Source of the DNA: Pararge aegeria | Taxonomy: Eukaryota; Arthropoda; Insecta; Lepidoptera; Nymphalidae | Direction of reading: 5' to 3' | Assembly: GCF_905163445.1 (NCBI RefSeq) | Contig: NC_053184.1 | Coordinates: 16,244,001 to 16,308,000, forward strand | DNA length: 64,000 nucleotides | Made by a program: the position numbers and the translations under genes | Notes under the pieces: model-generated | The model's input: only the letters and a program-made list of their open reading frames with translations | Told to the model about the DNA's origin: nothing | The model's database searches: none | Shown: piece after piece, positions 11,777 through 21,829 of the stretch | Layout of the letters: every line of letters begins with the position of its first letter | Position numbering within the stretch: position 1 is the stretch's first letter

Positions 11777-12263
11777 TTAACAAGCAGATGGTCTACCTGA
11801 TGGTAAACTGTGGTGGCCACTGCTGGACGTCAATTGGTTCTGTCGGACTGGTCTTTTGTAGGGAGTTCCAAATTCCACGGTTTCGTGCCACTTGAATCCA
11901 GCGGCTACCTGCGACGCGCCTAATGCCGTCCGTCCACCTCGTTGGGGGTCGACCAACGCTGCGCTTACCAGTTCAGGGCTGCCATTCCAGCACCTTGGGA
12001 CCCCAACGTCCATCTCTTCTCCGAACTATGCCCCCAACCCAATTGTTGGGGGCATAATTCGGTAAAGAGAAGTTCGACATAGGTCAACGAGTCGCGTAGC
12101 TGAAGTGGCAATCCACTTCAGCTTCGCGACTCGTTGACCCATGTCGGTAACTCTGGTTCTTCTACGGGTCTCCACATTTCTGATTTGATCACGTACAGAT
12201 ACTCCGAGCATAGCTCTCTCCATCGCCCGCTGAGTGACTCTGAGCCTTCTTATGAGGCCATTG
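11777..12263 (-). pseudogene. RTE-like LINE relic: C-terminal end of endonuclease-reverse transcriptase ORF
   Basis: Minus-strand translation gives the stretch 'ERAMLGVSVRDQIRN' then 'RRTRVTDMGQRVAKLKW' (12026-12223), and further on 'VPRCWNG' and 'SAALVDPQRGGR'. In another frame it gives 'RVAGSRWIQVARNRG'. These are the typical C-terminal motifs downstream of the reverse transcriptase in insect RTE-type LINEs, recalled from family knowledge rather than searched. The frame is broken: the central part at 12041-12112 is replaced by reverse-complement copies of both flanks, and there are further shifts toward 11800. The catalytic reverse transcriptase core is absent. It is a dead, 5'-truncated fragment. 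Confidence 0.75.
12022..12145. repeat. Two adjacent fold-backs (16-bp and 33-bp arms)
   Basis: Arms 12022-12037 and 12046-12061 match at 15 of 16 positions. Arms 12076-12108 and 12113-12145 match at 31 of 33 positions with a 4-nt loop. Both lie inside the RTE-like coding relic. Confidence 0.9.
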
Positions 12264-12267
12264 GATT

Positions 12268-12410
12268 TTTACCACGTTATAATTGGTGGTTATCGGCAAG
12301 TGTCCTTCCGAAAAAGCAAAAAAAAGATACACTTCAGTCCTACATGGACTCGAACGATGCAAAGATACCTCCCGGTGTCTTAGTCGTTTATCATATCACA
12401 ATGAATAAAA
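12268..12410 (+). mobile_element. LINE 3'-end fragment ('GGTTATCGGCAAGTGTCC' family)
   Basis: Contains 'GGTGGTTATCGGCAAGTGTC', 'CAGTCCTACATGGACTCGAA' and 'GATACCTCCCGGTGTC'. These appear in antisense at 30240-30500, where they are joined to a longer 3' untranslated segment. A piece also lies at 19068-19193. No coding content. Confidence 0.65.
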
Positions 12411-13300
12411 CATATTCATACAAGTTTTGTTTTAATTCCATCTCTGCATCAGCGTTATAGCACCTACGTTCAGAAAATAGCATTACTAAAGTTTTAAATG
12501 TATAACTCGTAGCGACACAGCGTTCATATATTTTTGTTTGCGTGTTCTCTCCTAGTTTTGCAGCGTTGTATTTGTCTACGTGAAATTATATTATGAGATA
12601 ATAGATAACGTTTATGGCATAATTTAGTTGGGCGCACGACTTGAATAATACAGACGTTTTAGTTAGCAATAACAATAATTTATACAGCAATTCGCTAGTT
12701 TTCTATAATTTTTCTGTAGCGATGAATAAAATCTTTATCGCAATATCCATCTACACATCCATACTCACAAACTTTCGCATTGACACATGATTCGAAAATA
12801 CCAGAGAAAACTCAGATAGGTTCAATTGCCAATTTTTTCCTACTTAAGATCAAACCATTTGAAATAAAGTAACCAGAGAGATCATCACGTTAATAGGATT
12901 ATGATGATGATTTTTTTTTTTTTCAGTAAAAACTAACTGACTAAGCAGTTCCATCTGCTCGCAGCAACTGTGGTCTGGGAATAACTTGAAGGTACCTACT
13001 TATGTATAAGTAAAAAAATCGGTTGCCTGTAAAGTCGGTTTACTGACGATAGTTAAACGTGACAACGACAAAAGAAAATACTGACGGTATGGTTTTTTTT
13101 TCAAAAGAAAATTTTAATTTTATTTGTTTGATAGATATTTTGTGTGGATATAGCGAAGGAGGCAAATGGAAATCACAATTGAATATATCAAGTTACATTT
13201 ATTTGTAAGCATAAATACAATTATGTAAATTTTTTTGCTATAAACAATTGACACCACATTCACTTTTCACTGCACTTCATACTTGACGAAAACATGTTAA
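12411..13300. other. No gene recognised
   Basis: AT-rich. About 12945-13015 (CAGCAACTGTGGTCTGGG ... TATGTATAAGTAAA) resembles 23480-23550, so both stretches flank related repeat copies. Nothing else can be supported. Confidence 0.5.
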
Positions 13301-13314
13301 TGTATTATTGTATA

Positions 13315-13510
13315 GCATCTGTCCACGCGGACGCATCGTTCACTCAAGTAAGAGAGAGACAGATGTCGAACGCTGCCGAACGCGAAGGCCGATTGTACCT
13401 CTATGTCGCTCGTTCCGCGCTCTCGCTTGCACTTCAAGCCTTAAATGGAACGCCTCAGAGTGCGGTAACGCCGCGTGAGTCATGTTTTTTCGTGCGTGCA
13501 TCCATCGAAT
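13315..13510. other. GC-rich island with GAGAG and CGCTCTCGCT motifs
   Basis: Roughly 200 bp clearly richer in G+C and CpG than its neighbours, with AAGAGAGAGACAGATGTCG on one side and CGTTCCGCGCTCTCGCTTGC on the other. An open frame of 72 codons spans it but carries no recognised domain. It could be a promoter-proximal or conserved non-coding element, or a relic of an unrecognised transposon. I see no TATA-box or initiator arrangement that would decide this. Confidence 0.35.
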
Positions 13511-13547
13511 AATAAGACGTTGTCACGTCATAAAAAATTATATAAGA

Positions 13548-13880
13548 AGTACGACTACTATAAAGATCCTGCTAGAAACATGTTGATCTGCGTTAAACTG
13601 ATGAAAACTGTTGGACCAAGCAGGTGACCTACCTGATGTGTGGAAATCCATCGTTTACATATAGAGCAAAACTTCACAGGGCATTCAAGGAACACATCCT
13701 GCAAAGTTCCGCCCTGTATCCATCAAACTAAGGCATAGATGTTAAGTGCCTGTAACTACACCGGTACTACTACCTTCAGATAGGAACACAACATAGAAAA
13801 AATGCTGTTCTGCAGCAAAAATAACCATGGCAGTACTTCTTCCGACGAGCTCTGTAACAATAAAAAACTCTACCACTGCT
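13548..13880 (+). repeat. Dispersed 'CAAGCAGGTGACCTACCTGA' repeat
   Basis: Matches the family also seen at 15183-15530, 23575-23720, 40860-41075, 42832-42950 and 54940-55165. The 60 bp before the shared core (CTATAAAGATCCTGCTAGA) is also present before the 23.6-kb copy, so those two copies share a longer common ancestor. Confidence 0.65.
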
Positions 13881-13922
13881 AAACTGGTAGCATAAAGCAA
13901 TAGTAACCAAGCAATCGAATGG

Positions 13923-14226
13923 CGGTGATAGCGCATTGGGTAGGAGCTCGACTTCACTTTTGGGGGCCGAGTTTGAATAACAGCACGCACCTCTTAACTT
14001 TTCTAAGTTATGTGCGTTTTATGTAATTAAAATATCACTTGCTTCAATTGTGAAAGAAAACATCGTGGGAAAGCCTGCATGCCTGAGATTTCTTCACAAT
14101 GTTCTCAAAGGTGCGTGGTGTCTACGAATCCGCACTGGGCCCACCACGCTGGCCTGACTACGGTCTTAAACCCTTCTCATTGTGGGAGGAGTTCCGTGCT
14201 GTGTAGTGGGCCGGTTATGGGTTGAA
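13923..14226 (+). mobile_element. tRNA-derived SINE, family 2
   Basis: Head GTGATAGCGCATTGGGTAGG (A-box region), then a degenerate B box and 'CAGCACGCACCTCT'. The body reads ATCACTTGCTTCAA, GAAAACATCGTGGG, GCCTGCATGCCTGAGA and ends with antisense-GGGTCTCCTC-type sequence. A better preserved copy is 56655-56871, an antisense copy is 40291-40610, and partial copies are 7815-7895, 21830-21960, 29132-29710, 40755-40850 and 58195-58325. Confidence 0.8.
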
Positions 14227-14624
14227 ATGTAACTAATGATTTACGGTAACCAAACACCACAAGCACTTTTTGAGGGTCTCATTTTGTACGGTAAAGATAA
14301 ACTGTGATAAAATTTTGCGGTGAAATGTTCCCATTGTCCGCGTCATTTGTGACGACACGGCCAGGAAGCGACAACTACAGATAATGACGTCATTAAGAGA
14401 CCGAATATAAGAAAGGAGATAAGCGATGAAGGTTTTTGTGCCAAGGCCCAATCTTACCTAGCATTATTTTGTGCTTTGGAAGCACACTTAGATACTTGTA
14501 CTCAAAGCCTGTTTTCACATATGAAAACATAACGTGGTCCGCGATTTAGTTCGCGTAAGATTTTGTATAATTTCGGGACATAAACTTTTCTTCTTTTTCA
14601 TAGTAACAACTACGTAACAACTTT
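14227..14624. other. No gene; one repeat-like block
   Basis: About 14320-14420 (TTGTCCGCGTCATTTGTGACG ... AATGACGTCATTAAGAGACC) resembles 22975-23105, suggesting another low-copy dispersed repeat. The 72-codon frame on the minus strand is not supported. Confidence 0.45.
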
Positions 14625-15180
14625 TACCCGCGGCTTCGCTCGAGTGGTAATTTGAAAAACTGTCAGGAGGAATAGGACAATGAATACAGAACATTGCACT
14701 ATTTCAGGATGCTTGTAAGTGCGAGCGCGAGCGCATTCGTTAGCGGAAGCGTAAGATTATCTTCCCAAAAAAACTTTGCTTGTTTCCGGAATAAAAAGTA
14801 GCCTATGCCATTCTCTGGCTTATAAATTATCTCTATGCTATAAATCACGTCAATCCGTTGCTCTTTTGCTGCGTGATTGAAAGACAAAACGTAAGCGTAA
14901 TCGTATCTTCCCACAGAAACTATTGCATATTTCCGGGATGAAAAGCCCTTGCCACTCTTCGGCTCATGAACTATCTGTGTACCAAAAACACGTTAATCCG
15001 TTACTCTGTTGCTGCGTGATTGAAGGACAAAACATAAGCGTAACCGGGATAAAAAGTAGCCTATGTCACTCTCCGGCGCATTAACTATCTATATGCAAAT
15101 GCATCAATCCGTTCATCTGTTGCCGCGTTATTGGTGGACAAACAAACACACTTTCGCATTTATAATATTAGTAATATTAG
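14625..15180 (+). repeat. Dispersed CCCGCGGCTTCGCTCG repeat with internal triplication
   Basis: Begins TTTTACCCGCGGCTTCGCTC and ends ATTTATAATATTAGTAATAT. Inside it, a ~145-bp unit is repeated: units start at 14751, 14897 and 15040, each followed by a TTTCCGG.AT.AAAAG block, a GGC..AT.AA.TATCT block and AATCCGTT...CTGTTGC. The third unit lacks the first ~25 bp. Confidence 0.8.
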
Positions 15181-15182
15181 TA

Positions 15183-15530
15183 CGGATTGACGGATCAAGC
15201 AGGTGGCCCACCTGTTGGTAAGTGGAAAGCCATCACCTCTTAACAGAGCAACGCTTCGCAGAGCATGCAATTAACACGTGCTACTTAGTGCCTTCCAGTG
15301 TTATTCAACCTTAGACGTTGGAGTTAAGCCCCATGAATGAATGAATACACTTTTATTGTAATTATAAGTAAAAATTTAACTAAAGGTTTACAATTTGGCA
15401 TGTGTAATTACACTGGCTACCACGCCCTTCAGACCGGAACACCGAATCGCTGCTTGACTTGAGATAAGCGTGGCGTTAGTACTTCGCCGAGCAAGTTCTG
15501 TCACAAAAAGATCTACTACTAGTGTCTCCT
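15183..15530 (+). repeat. Dispersed 'CAAGCAGGTGGCCCACCTG' repeat with nested LINE tail
   Basis: Carries ATCAAGCAGGTGGCCCACCT, CAACGCTTCGCAGAGCATGC, GTAATTACACTGGCTACCAC and CAAGTTCTGTCACAAAAAG in the family order. The order is interrupted at about 15332-15403 by an antisense LINE 3' end (GAATGAATACACTTTTATTG), with CATG on both sides of the insertion. Confidence 0.7.
15332..15403 (-). mobile_element. Short LINE 3' end inserted in a repeat
   Basis: The minus strand ends CAATAAAAGTGTATTCATTCATTC, an AATAAA-type signal with an ATTC tail as at 5424-5818. About 70 bp long and severely truncated. CATG flanks both ends and may be a short target-site duplication. Confidence 0.55.
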
Positions 15531-15554
15531 ATTCCAGAGTGCTAAACTAACTTA

Positions 15555-15845
15555 GCATCATCATCATCATCAACAGCATATTACAGTACAATGTAGGCTC
15601 AAGGTCTCTCTCAATCGGAGAATTTGCCCATAACCACCACGCTAAAAAAAAATTATAATTTTTTTTTTTTATTGGAGGATTTGCCCATAATCACCACGCT
15701 GGACAGGCGGGTTGGTGATAGCAGTAGCTGGTAGTAGTAGCACAGAGGACGCTGCTGCCCACTCTCCGTTATATTCTCTTAGTCGCCTCGTACGACACCC
15801 GCGGGAAGAAGATTCTGATCTTCCATCAACGCACAGCTCCTTGCC
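15555..15845 (-). repeat. Dispersed repeat with ATCATCATCATC and TACTACTACC-type blocks
   Basis: Contains ATTTGCCCATAATCACCACG, GGTTGGTGATAGCAG and TAGTAGTAGCACAGAGGACG. Related blocks occur at 35405-35565, 61926-62020 and, in reverse, 20466-20640. The block 'TTGCCCATAA.CACCACGCT' occurs twice here around a short T-rich insertion. Strand is arbitrary. Confidence 0.55.
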
Positions 15846-15933
15846 TTAATTACCTTGTAACTGCACAGAAAAGACAAAAGTAAGTACATCAGTTGTGAAC
15901 TTATATAAAGAAATAAATACATTTAAGCAATAT

Positions 15934-16047
15934 GGTGATAGCCTTGTAGTTAGAGCTTCGGTCTTCTATTCAGGGTGACCGAGTTCGATCCCTGGCATGC
16001 ACCTAAAACTTTTCGGAGTAATGTGCTTTTTTAATATAAGAAATGTA
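15934..16047 (+). mobile_element. SINE family 2-like head fragment
   Basis: GGTGATAGCCTTGTAGTTAG followed by a B box, GAGTTCGATCC, and 'TGGCATGCACCTAAAACTTT'. Only the tRNA-like head and first ~30 bp of body are kept; the body and tail are missing. Confidence 0.7.
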
Positions 16048-17340
16048 TTAGTTTGCGTGTTCTATACGCTCTTATTAAGGAACCAATCGACTTGATTTTA
16101 GGTATGAGTTGAAAAGACATGGAGTGACATGAGCCACTAGTCACTACATATCCTAAAAAACGGTTCCCACGGGATATGTAAAGAAACCCTAACAACCAGT
16201 GAAAATAAGTTTAATAAAAGAAAAGGAACCGTGGGAATTCATGCAAAAAACAAAGAAACAGTAAAAAATAGCAATTTTAATAGACGATTTTTATAAAACA
16301 TTTGCAAAAGCTCTGAGCATATTATGTCTCTCCATCGCCGGTTGAGTACCTCTAAACTGTCTTATGAATCCCTTATGTCAGCGACTACATTAAACGATGC
16401 AGCGATATACAAGTATAAAATTTTATAAACGTATTACGTAATACTTATTTTGTAAGGAAAATACTTTCCGACGGCGAGCTCAGCGATGAACAAAATTTCA
16501 GTTTTAATTGTGGACATTTTACATTTTGTTTTTAATGTAAAAGGAATGTATTGCGTGCTTCCCTTTCAGTCCTTTTTAAATAAAATGGTGCGTTAAATAT
16601 AACAGTCATGCAGAAAATTTTTTTTGAACAAAAAAAAAATTAAAATACTATCCAATCCACTCACAAGAAACTTCGCATGTAAATCGTAAATGGCATTTCA
16701 AACAATTAAAGCTTCAGTGAGAAAATTAACGTTTCAGCGGTTTACAAGGCAGGCATTGTGTCGGTAACTAACTGGGTTTGCTCGGTTCTATTCAAATAGA
16801 AACAATGAACGCAAGTCCTGAATAAAATACCTAAATACACAAGACTTTAGAAGCAATGTTTAGTTTTAAGTGGACAGTTCCGTCCATTTATTTTCGCGTA
16901 TTGTAGTTTTAGTCGAGTTATTTTAGTCCAAACTAGCTGAACACTACCTTAATCTTATCACATAAAAGTAGCTTAATGGAGTAAAGCTTAAATCCGAACC
17001 TAATCTCTATATATAAAAACACTTTATTCTAGGTATACTATCATTTCTCGTGGGATTTTGCATAAAACGAAAAAAAACGCGGATGAAGTCGCGTTTTAGT
17101 ACTAGTAAATGGTATTTATTTTTCACTTAATTACTGAAGATCTGCATCGCGGTATTTCGTCCTTTAACTAAAACGTTCAGACGTACTGAAAAAAGACCGA
17201 CATTAACACAATAAAACAATAAGACGCGTACACTAATTTATCAAAGATAGTATAACTGTATCTTGTTACAGAAAATATTATTTCTTTTAACGAAAATATT
17301 CTGGTCACTACGAAATCAATGTAATTTTAGCCTTAATCTA
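16048..17340. other. No gene; one LINE scrap
   Basis: Mostly unassigned AT-rich DNA. About 16310-16385 in antisense resembles the segment encoding 'QRAMERAML' in the RTE-like relic at 11777-12263 (shared CTCTCCATCGCC.G.TGAGT). It is decayed beyond a readable frame. Confidence 0.5.
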
Positions 17341-17344
17341 CCAG

Positions 17345-17725
17345 CAACATTTGTATATATAAAAGGAAAAGGTGACTGACTGACTGTTTTATTAATGCAC
17401 AGGTCAAACCACAGGACGGATTGGGCTGTAAACGCTAGTTCAGACATGCGGGAACCGCGCGTTTACAAATCGCGCGGTTTGAACCCGTATAATTGTGATG
17501 CAATTCAGACATTGGCAAATGCAGTAGAGGTAATAATTATATCAGTGCATTGTTGTTGAATAAACTTACTTAATATATTCCTTTTTTCCAAAGTGTCTTC
17601 ACAATATACTGCAGTTTTTTTTCTTTTTTTTAAGGAGCAACTGCAAGAAACACACTTCTTCGTCGACCTCCATTTACGAACTGACGGAAATCGCATAATA
17701 ACCGCCGGTGTCTGAATAGCAACTA
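17345..17725. repeat. Repeat fragments, possible small TIR element
   Basis: 17345-17440 is an antisense scrap of the repeat whose plus copy ends at 5067 (GGTGACTGACTGACTG). From about 17440 to 17725 the ends show 'AGTTCAGACA' and, in reverse complement, 'TATTCAGACA', which hints at short terminal inverted repeats. A 9-bp GC hairpin AACCGCGCG/CGCGCGGTT lies at 17453-17479. Weak evidence. Confidence 0.3.
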
Positions 17726-18055
17726 AGGCACAAATTTATTAAAATAATTATGGCATAGTATAGGCATCTTATTAAACTCTAGCGGCCCACCCCAGATTCA
17801 CATCGGTAGATTTTAGATTAAAAATAATATTTTGAATAAAAAAATATAATTACTTTTTGTTTATTAAATAACATTGGTGTCACTGACTTTTTTGTAGACA
17901 TTAAAAAAGATATACAAATTTTCTCTAGAACTCAATCATATATCTTTAAAAACGGCGTTCGTAAGAAAGGTTGTCTTTCGCAACTTGTTTCCGACTTAGT
18001 TTACAAATCCGACTACCGAGAAAAACATTTTAATTTTTCGAGTTAATATCGGGCC
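17726..18055. other. No gene recognised
   Basis: AT-rich sequence without a supported feature. Confidence 0.45.
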
Positions 18056-18059
18056 ATTG

Positions 18060-18205
18060 GATAGAAGCAGGCGTTACTTTGCGGAAATCCATGATATATC
18101 ATGAAAAATAAGTCTAATTTGCTATACTCTGCGAATAGCAGGATAATCTGGATGGTGTAATTTATAATTTCTTCAATCCTTATACTCCACACCTGCCGAA
18201 GATCT
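18060..18205 (-). repeat. Dispersed 'TTGCTATACTCTGCG' repeat
   Basis: Copy of the family at 3096-3275. It extends further upstream with 'GAAGCAGGCGTTACTTTGCG', which is also present next to the 32.7-kb copy, and with an ATGATATATCATGA palindrome next to the core. Confidence 0.65.
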
Positions 18206-18900
18206 GTTTCTATCCTCCATTAAGATAACATTCACAAATAATGTTTTATTCTACTGGTCGAAGAAATTTCAAAATCAGTTCTGTAGATCCAGAGATTACT
18301 TCCTACAACTCACAAACCTTAACCTCTTTATTATATTAGTAGTCAACCTTTGGTTTTTGGAAAAATCATTTTACTAAGCTTCTGAATGAGGGTACGACAT
18401 TTGTATGATAATCAAGCATAATAAGATCGATCGAAGGTCCTAAATACATTAGTAAAGATAGTGTATGAAATTATTTGGAAAATTGAGCAGATAAACGCAT
18501 TTAGGTTTACCAACCTTGAGCTGTCAGCTCTAAAACATCGAGATGACTGATTACTTCCTGAAAATCCAGGTCACAGTTGTTTGAATTTCCGATTCCAAAT
18601 GAGGACGCTGAAATTTGTACGGCAAGTAATTTATGTTATTCCCCAACATTCAACAATAATCCAACCATTAAAATTTTGAAGATCCGCACATTAATAGTGC
18701 ATCCATGTTTTATCTCCTTCCATTTGTTTCTTGTTCCTTTTTGCTATTAAGTTTTCTTGATTACAGTTTTATGCTTTGCGAAGTAATGTTTATTTCTACT
18801 TCTTCTTTATTTTTTACTTCAAATCAACCCCTGTCTGCAATCTTATCTGATGGTAATGATGATGCAGTCTAATATAGTAATGGGCTAACCTGTTGGGGGT
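18206..18900. other. No gene recognised
   Basis: Nothing supported in this AT-rich stretch. Confidence 0.45.
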
Positions 18901-18904
18901 TTGG

Positions 18905-19235
18905 CAGTTACATTAAACCCATACCCCCCTAAATTGGTTTCCAAGCGACATCATACGAAGCGGCGACGTCTTTGTCGTTAGCTAGCCATGGCTATACGAG
19001 ACCAGAGAAATTTCTGTAATTACAAATTCCCAAATTCCCCTGACGGAGATCGTACCTTGGACCTCCGTTCTCCCCCCGATGTACTCTAGCCCTGGGCTTT
19101 GCTCATGGTGAGCTCTCGCGCTCGCCCCACTCCCTGGTGACGCCGTAGCAACCCCTCAGGTGGTTATCGGCAAGTGTCAATTCTAAAAAGTGTCCTCCGA
19201 CATAAATCCAGCACTAACCGTTGCGCCAGGAAGTT
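18905..19235 (-). mobile_element. tRNA-derived SINE, family 3, antisense, interrupted
   Basis: Minus strand reads head GCGCAACGGTTAGTGCTGGA, then a gap caused by an insertion, then the TTTGGGAATTTGTAATT and TCTCTGGTCTCG blocks. Intact relatives are 37255-37490 (-) and 21245-21400 (+). The insertion is at 19068-19193. Confidence 0.65.
19068..19193 (+). mobile_element. 5'-truncated LINE 3' end nested in a SINE
   Basis: Contains 'GAGCTCTCGCGCTCGCCCCA' and 'GGTGGTTATCGGCAAGTGTC', the LINE 3' UTR also seen at 30240-30500, and ends in a short A-rich tail. CCTCCG lies on both sides (19062-19067 and 19194-19199), a plausible target-site duplication. Confidence 0.65.
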
Positions 19236-19659
19236 CTTTAATTGCTTTCATATGGCAGCATGTTATGTAATTCTGAAAATAAGAGGGTTAACGAGTAATA
19301 AGGGCTTTTATTTTAGATGTTTGACATGTTTTGAGGTTGTGTTTTTAAAATCTATTTCCCGCGGTAAAATTTATTATAATATCTTGTTATAATATTAATT
19401 ATGATCTTTTTTATGACAATTTTAAAGATATATTAACTTTGGCATTTAAAATTGTTATTGAGATTCTGTTTTTTGTTTTTGTTGATTGTTATTTGTTATT
19501 CTACTTTCGCTTGAATCACAATATTTAATTTACAGTAGGTACTAGAATAGAAGGTATGTTTCAGAAGGCCTTCGGGTTTTAAAGATAAACAAGGACTTTT
19601 ATTAATAATAACAATAAAACTAAATAAAGCTAATGCAGATGTAAAAAAAAAGAATTATC
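19236..19659. other. No gene recognised
   Basis: AT-rich, T-rich sequence with no supported feature. Confidence 0.5.
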
Positions 19660-20147
19660 TTAAAACCTAAAATTATTATTCTCGCACCGGTGCACGCAAG
19701 ACCAATACTTGACAAACGGATTTTTAAAGTCCTCATTTAAAGTGCAAAGGATGGTATTGGTGGTGCGTCTAAGTCTCTCCCAGAAGGAAGCCGTTCTTGT
19801 TCTGAGAATGGCAAAGAAATCGGGAACCCTCGCTGCAGCGAACATTGATTTAGCACTACAGAAACGAGGCAGCTGCATTAGGATGCGGAAAGCGTTATTA
19901 TATTGTATCCTCAGCGCGTTATAGCTTCGCTTGGTAAACCTTGTCCATAGCTGACACGTGTAAAAACATTGGCAAAATGCTTTAAACAAGGTCACCTTCA
20001 CGTCATCAGTGCAGCGAGCGAATCTGCGTGCTATCATGTTAGCTCTCACAGCAAGAGCCCTGCGCCATCTTTCAAGTTATCAGTCAATATATGTCCTAAG
20101 TAATTAAATTAGTGACTTCATCTATTTTAGGAAAGAAGAGGCCTGGA
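19660..20147 (-). pseudogene. LINE relic: C-terminal region downstream of reverse transcriptase
   Basis: Minus-strand frame 19660-20049 reads 'RANMIARRFARCTDDVKV', 'LFKAFCQCFYTCQLW' and 'YNALRIQYNNAFRILMQLP'. This is the region after the reverse-transcriptase palm in a common insect LINE family (recognised from memory). Reading upstream with two frame changes gives 'RWRRALAV', 'LGHILTDNLKD' and 'KIDEVTNL', the expected preceding motifs, so the relic extends to about 20147. The catalytic motif and endonuclease are missing. The frameshifts near 20075 and 20105 show it is dead. Confidence 0.75.
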
Positions 20148-20399
20148 GTACAGGACTGTTTTCAGTGGTTCCCAGGGTTCTTGTCTCATATATATTTAAA
20201 GACAACATCAGTGGAGCCCATTGGGCATCATATTATACCGCTTGAAGTCACTATACTATGGGTATGATCATGAATTATCCGTAAAAGAAGACGAAATGCG
20301 AAGTAGAGAAATGAAGTACTACTCTTTTGTAATGAATCGATGCTTGTGTTAAGTGTTATATACAATATACTAGTGTTAATATAAAATAACTAGTGACGG
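20148..20399. other. No gene recognised
   Basis: Possibly more of the decayed LINE, but I cannot read a conserved motif here. Confidence 0.4.
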
Positions 20400-20640
20400 T
20401 CTCCCTGAAGCAGCGGTGAGCGTTATGGTCGTAAGTTGAAGGTCGCGGGTTCGGTTTTCCTCTTCCTGCGAGTTGTACGTAATGTAACGGAGAGCGGGCA
20501 GCAGTGTACTCTGTGCTACTACTACTACTATATTGCTTGCACCAACCCCACTTCCCAGCTTAGTGACTATGGACAAACCCTTCCGTTGGAAGAGGCCTAT
20601 AATGAGCATAAACTTAAAATTGTCTTTTAAGTTCACCCAA
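20400..20640 (+). repeat. SINE-like head joined to 'GAGAGCGGGCAGCAGTG' repeat
   Basis: GGTCGCGGGTTCGGTTTTCC resembles a B box of the family 3 SINEs. It is followed by AGCGGGCAGCAGTGTACTCT, CTACTACTACTAC and TTGGAAGAGGCCTATAATG. The latter blocks match, in reverse, those at 15555-15845. The short frames on both strands are not genes. Confidence 0.5.
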
Positions 20641-20817
20641 TACTATTTTATTCATATAAATGGCTATTGTATAATGCTCATAAATATATTTGTAGTAGAT
20701 CTTTCTATCGGTATAATAACTAGTTTACATTTTTCTTTTTTGTAAATCATTTTACAGCCACAAAACACGTAAAAATTATATCATTTACAGCCATGAAACA
20801 CGTCAAAATTATATAAT

Positions 20818-20960
20818 TACTAGCGGACCCCAGCGTCATCTGTCGGGCTGATTTGTGAATCTAAACCATCCAGGGTGCCACCCGAACGCATACAAAAAAA
20901 TTCATTAAAATCGGCTTAGCCGTTTAGGAGGAGTTCAGTGACATACTGGCTGGAAAATGA
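20818..20960 (+). repeat. Dispersed 'TACTAGCGGACCCCAGCGTC' repeat
   Basis: Closely matches 38070-38225: both carry GATTTGTGAATCTAAACCAT, GTGCCACCC.AACGCATAC and TAGGAGGAGTTCAGTGACAT. Non-coding. Confidence 0.7.
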
Positions 20961-21244
20961 AATACAAGAAAACAAAAAGTAAACTTGTTATTATACCTAT
21001 AGTAAAATCTATTTCATAAATATTTACGAACAGTATTCGCCGTCCAAATGGCCACCAAAAGACAAGGTGTCCTAGACGCTGGCGCTATTTGCCCTTGGGA
21101 TTGCACGGATTATCCTTTGGTTTACTTAGTTGGGCTTATTTGTGGCAAATATTATAGAATCGCTGGCATTGTATAGTTAGGGAACCATCAATGAGTCGAT
21201 CTTGGGCTAGTTTTCGTATATCCGTTTCGTGATGTATTATTAAA
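20961..21244. other. No gene recognised
   Basis: No supported feature. Confidence 0.4.
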
Positions 21245-21400
21245 CGACCGCTATGGCGGAGTGGTGGGTGATGGGGTCCTAAGTGGCACGTCTTGGGTTC
21301 AATTCCCGACCGGGGCAATTTGGATATTTATAATTTTTGAATTTTCTCTGGTCTGGTCTTGTGGGAGGCCATAGATGGATTATATCAGCTTGCTCCCTAA
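21245..21400 (+). mobile_element. tRNA-derived SINE, family 3
   Basis: A-box-like TGGCGGAGTGGTGGGTGATG and B box GGGTTCAATTCCC, then 'GGGGCAATTTGGATATTTAT', AATTTTCTCTGGTCTGGTCT and GTGGGAGGC. Same layout as 37255-37490 and 38690-38880. Confidence 0.75.
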
Positions 21401-21829
21401 CATGTAAGCCCATTGTCATCTTAGTAGTGAAATTAAAAAAAATATGGAAAATTTTCCACGTGATAGATAACTTTTCTATACAAACTTTGTGTTACAGTGC
21501 AAAAAAAAACTTTTGCCGTCAAGTAGTAAACTTGGCAACGAAATTTCTTTAAGGCATTGAGATGACGAATGGTGTCGTCGCGCTTCTCGGGCAGGGACCT
21601 ACATTTGCGAAGAGTAATGGCGGGGGCTTTGATGTGTGGCAGGTGAGAAATGCGCCAGTGAACTAACAATAATAAAATGGAACTGATAAAATGTAACTAG
21701 GGGTGAAACGATTTGCTTTGAGTCACTAGTCTTCATTATCATACTCAGCCTGCCAATTTTTCACTGCTGCACTACTGCCCTCTGGTGAAGGGCTCTTTCA
21801 TGGAAGAGAGGGATTTAAAAAATAAAATT
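21401..21829. other. No gene recognised
   Basis: Short overlapping frames on both strands (71 and 78 codons) show no known motif. Confidence 0.45.
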
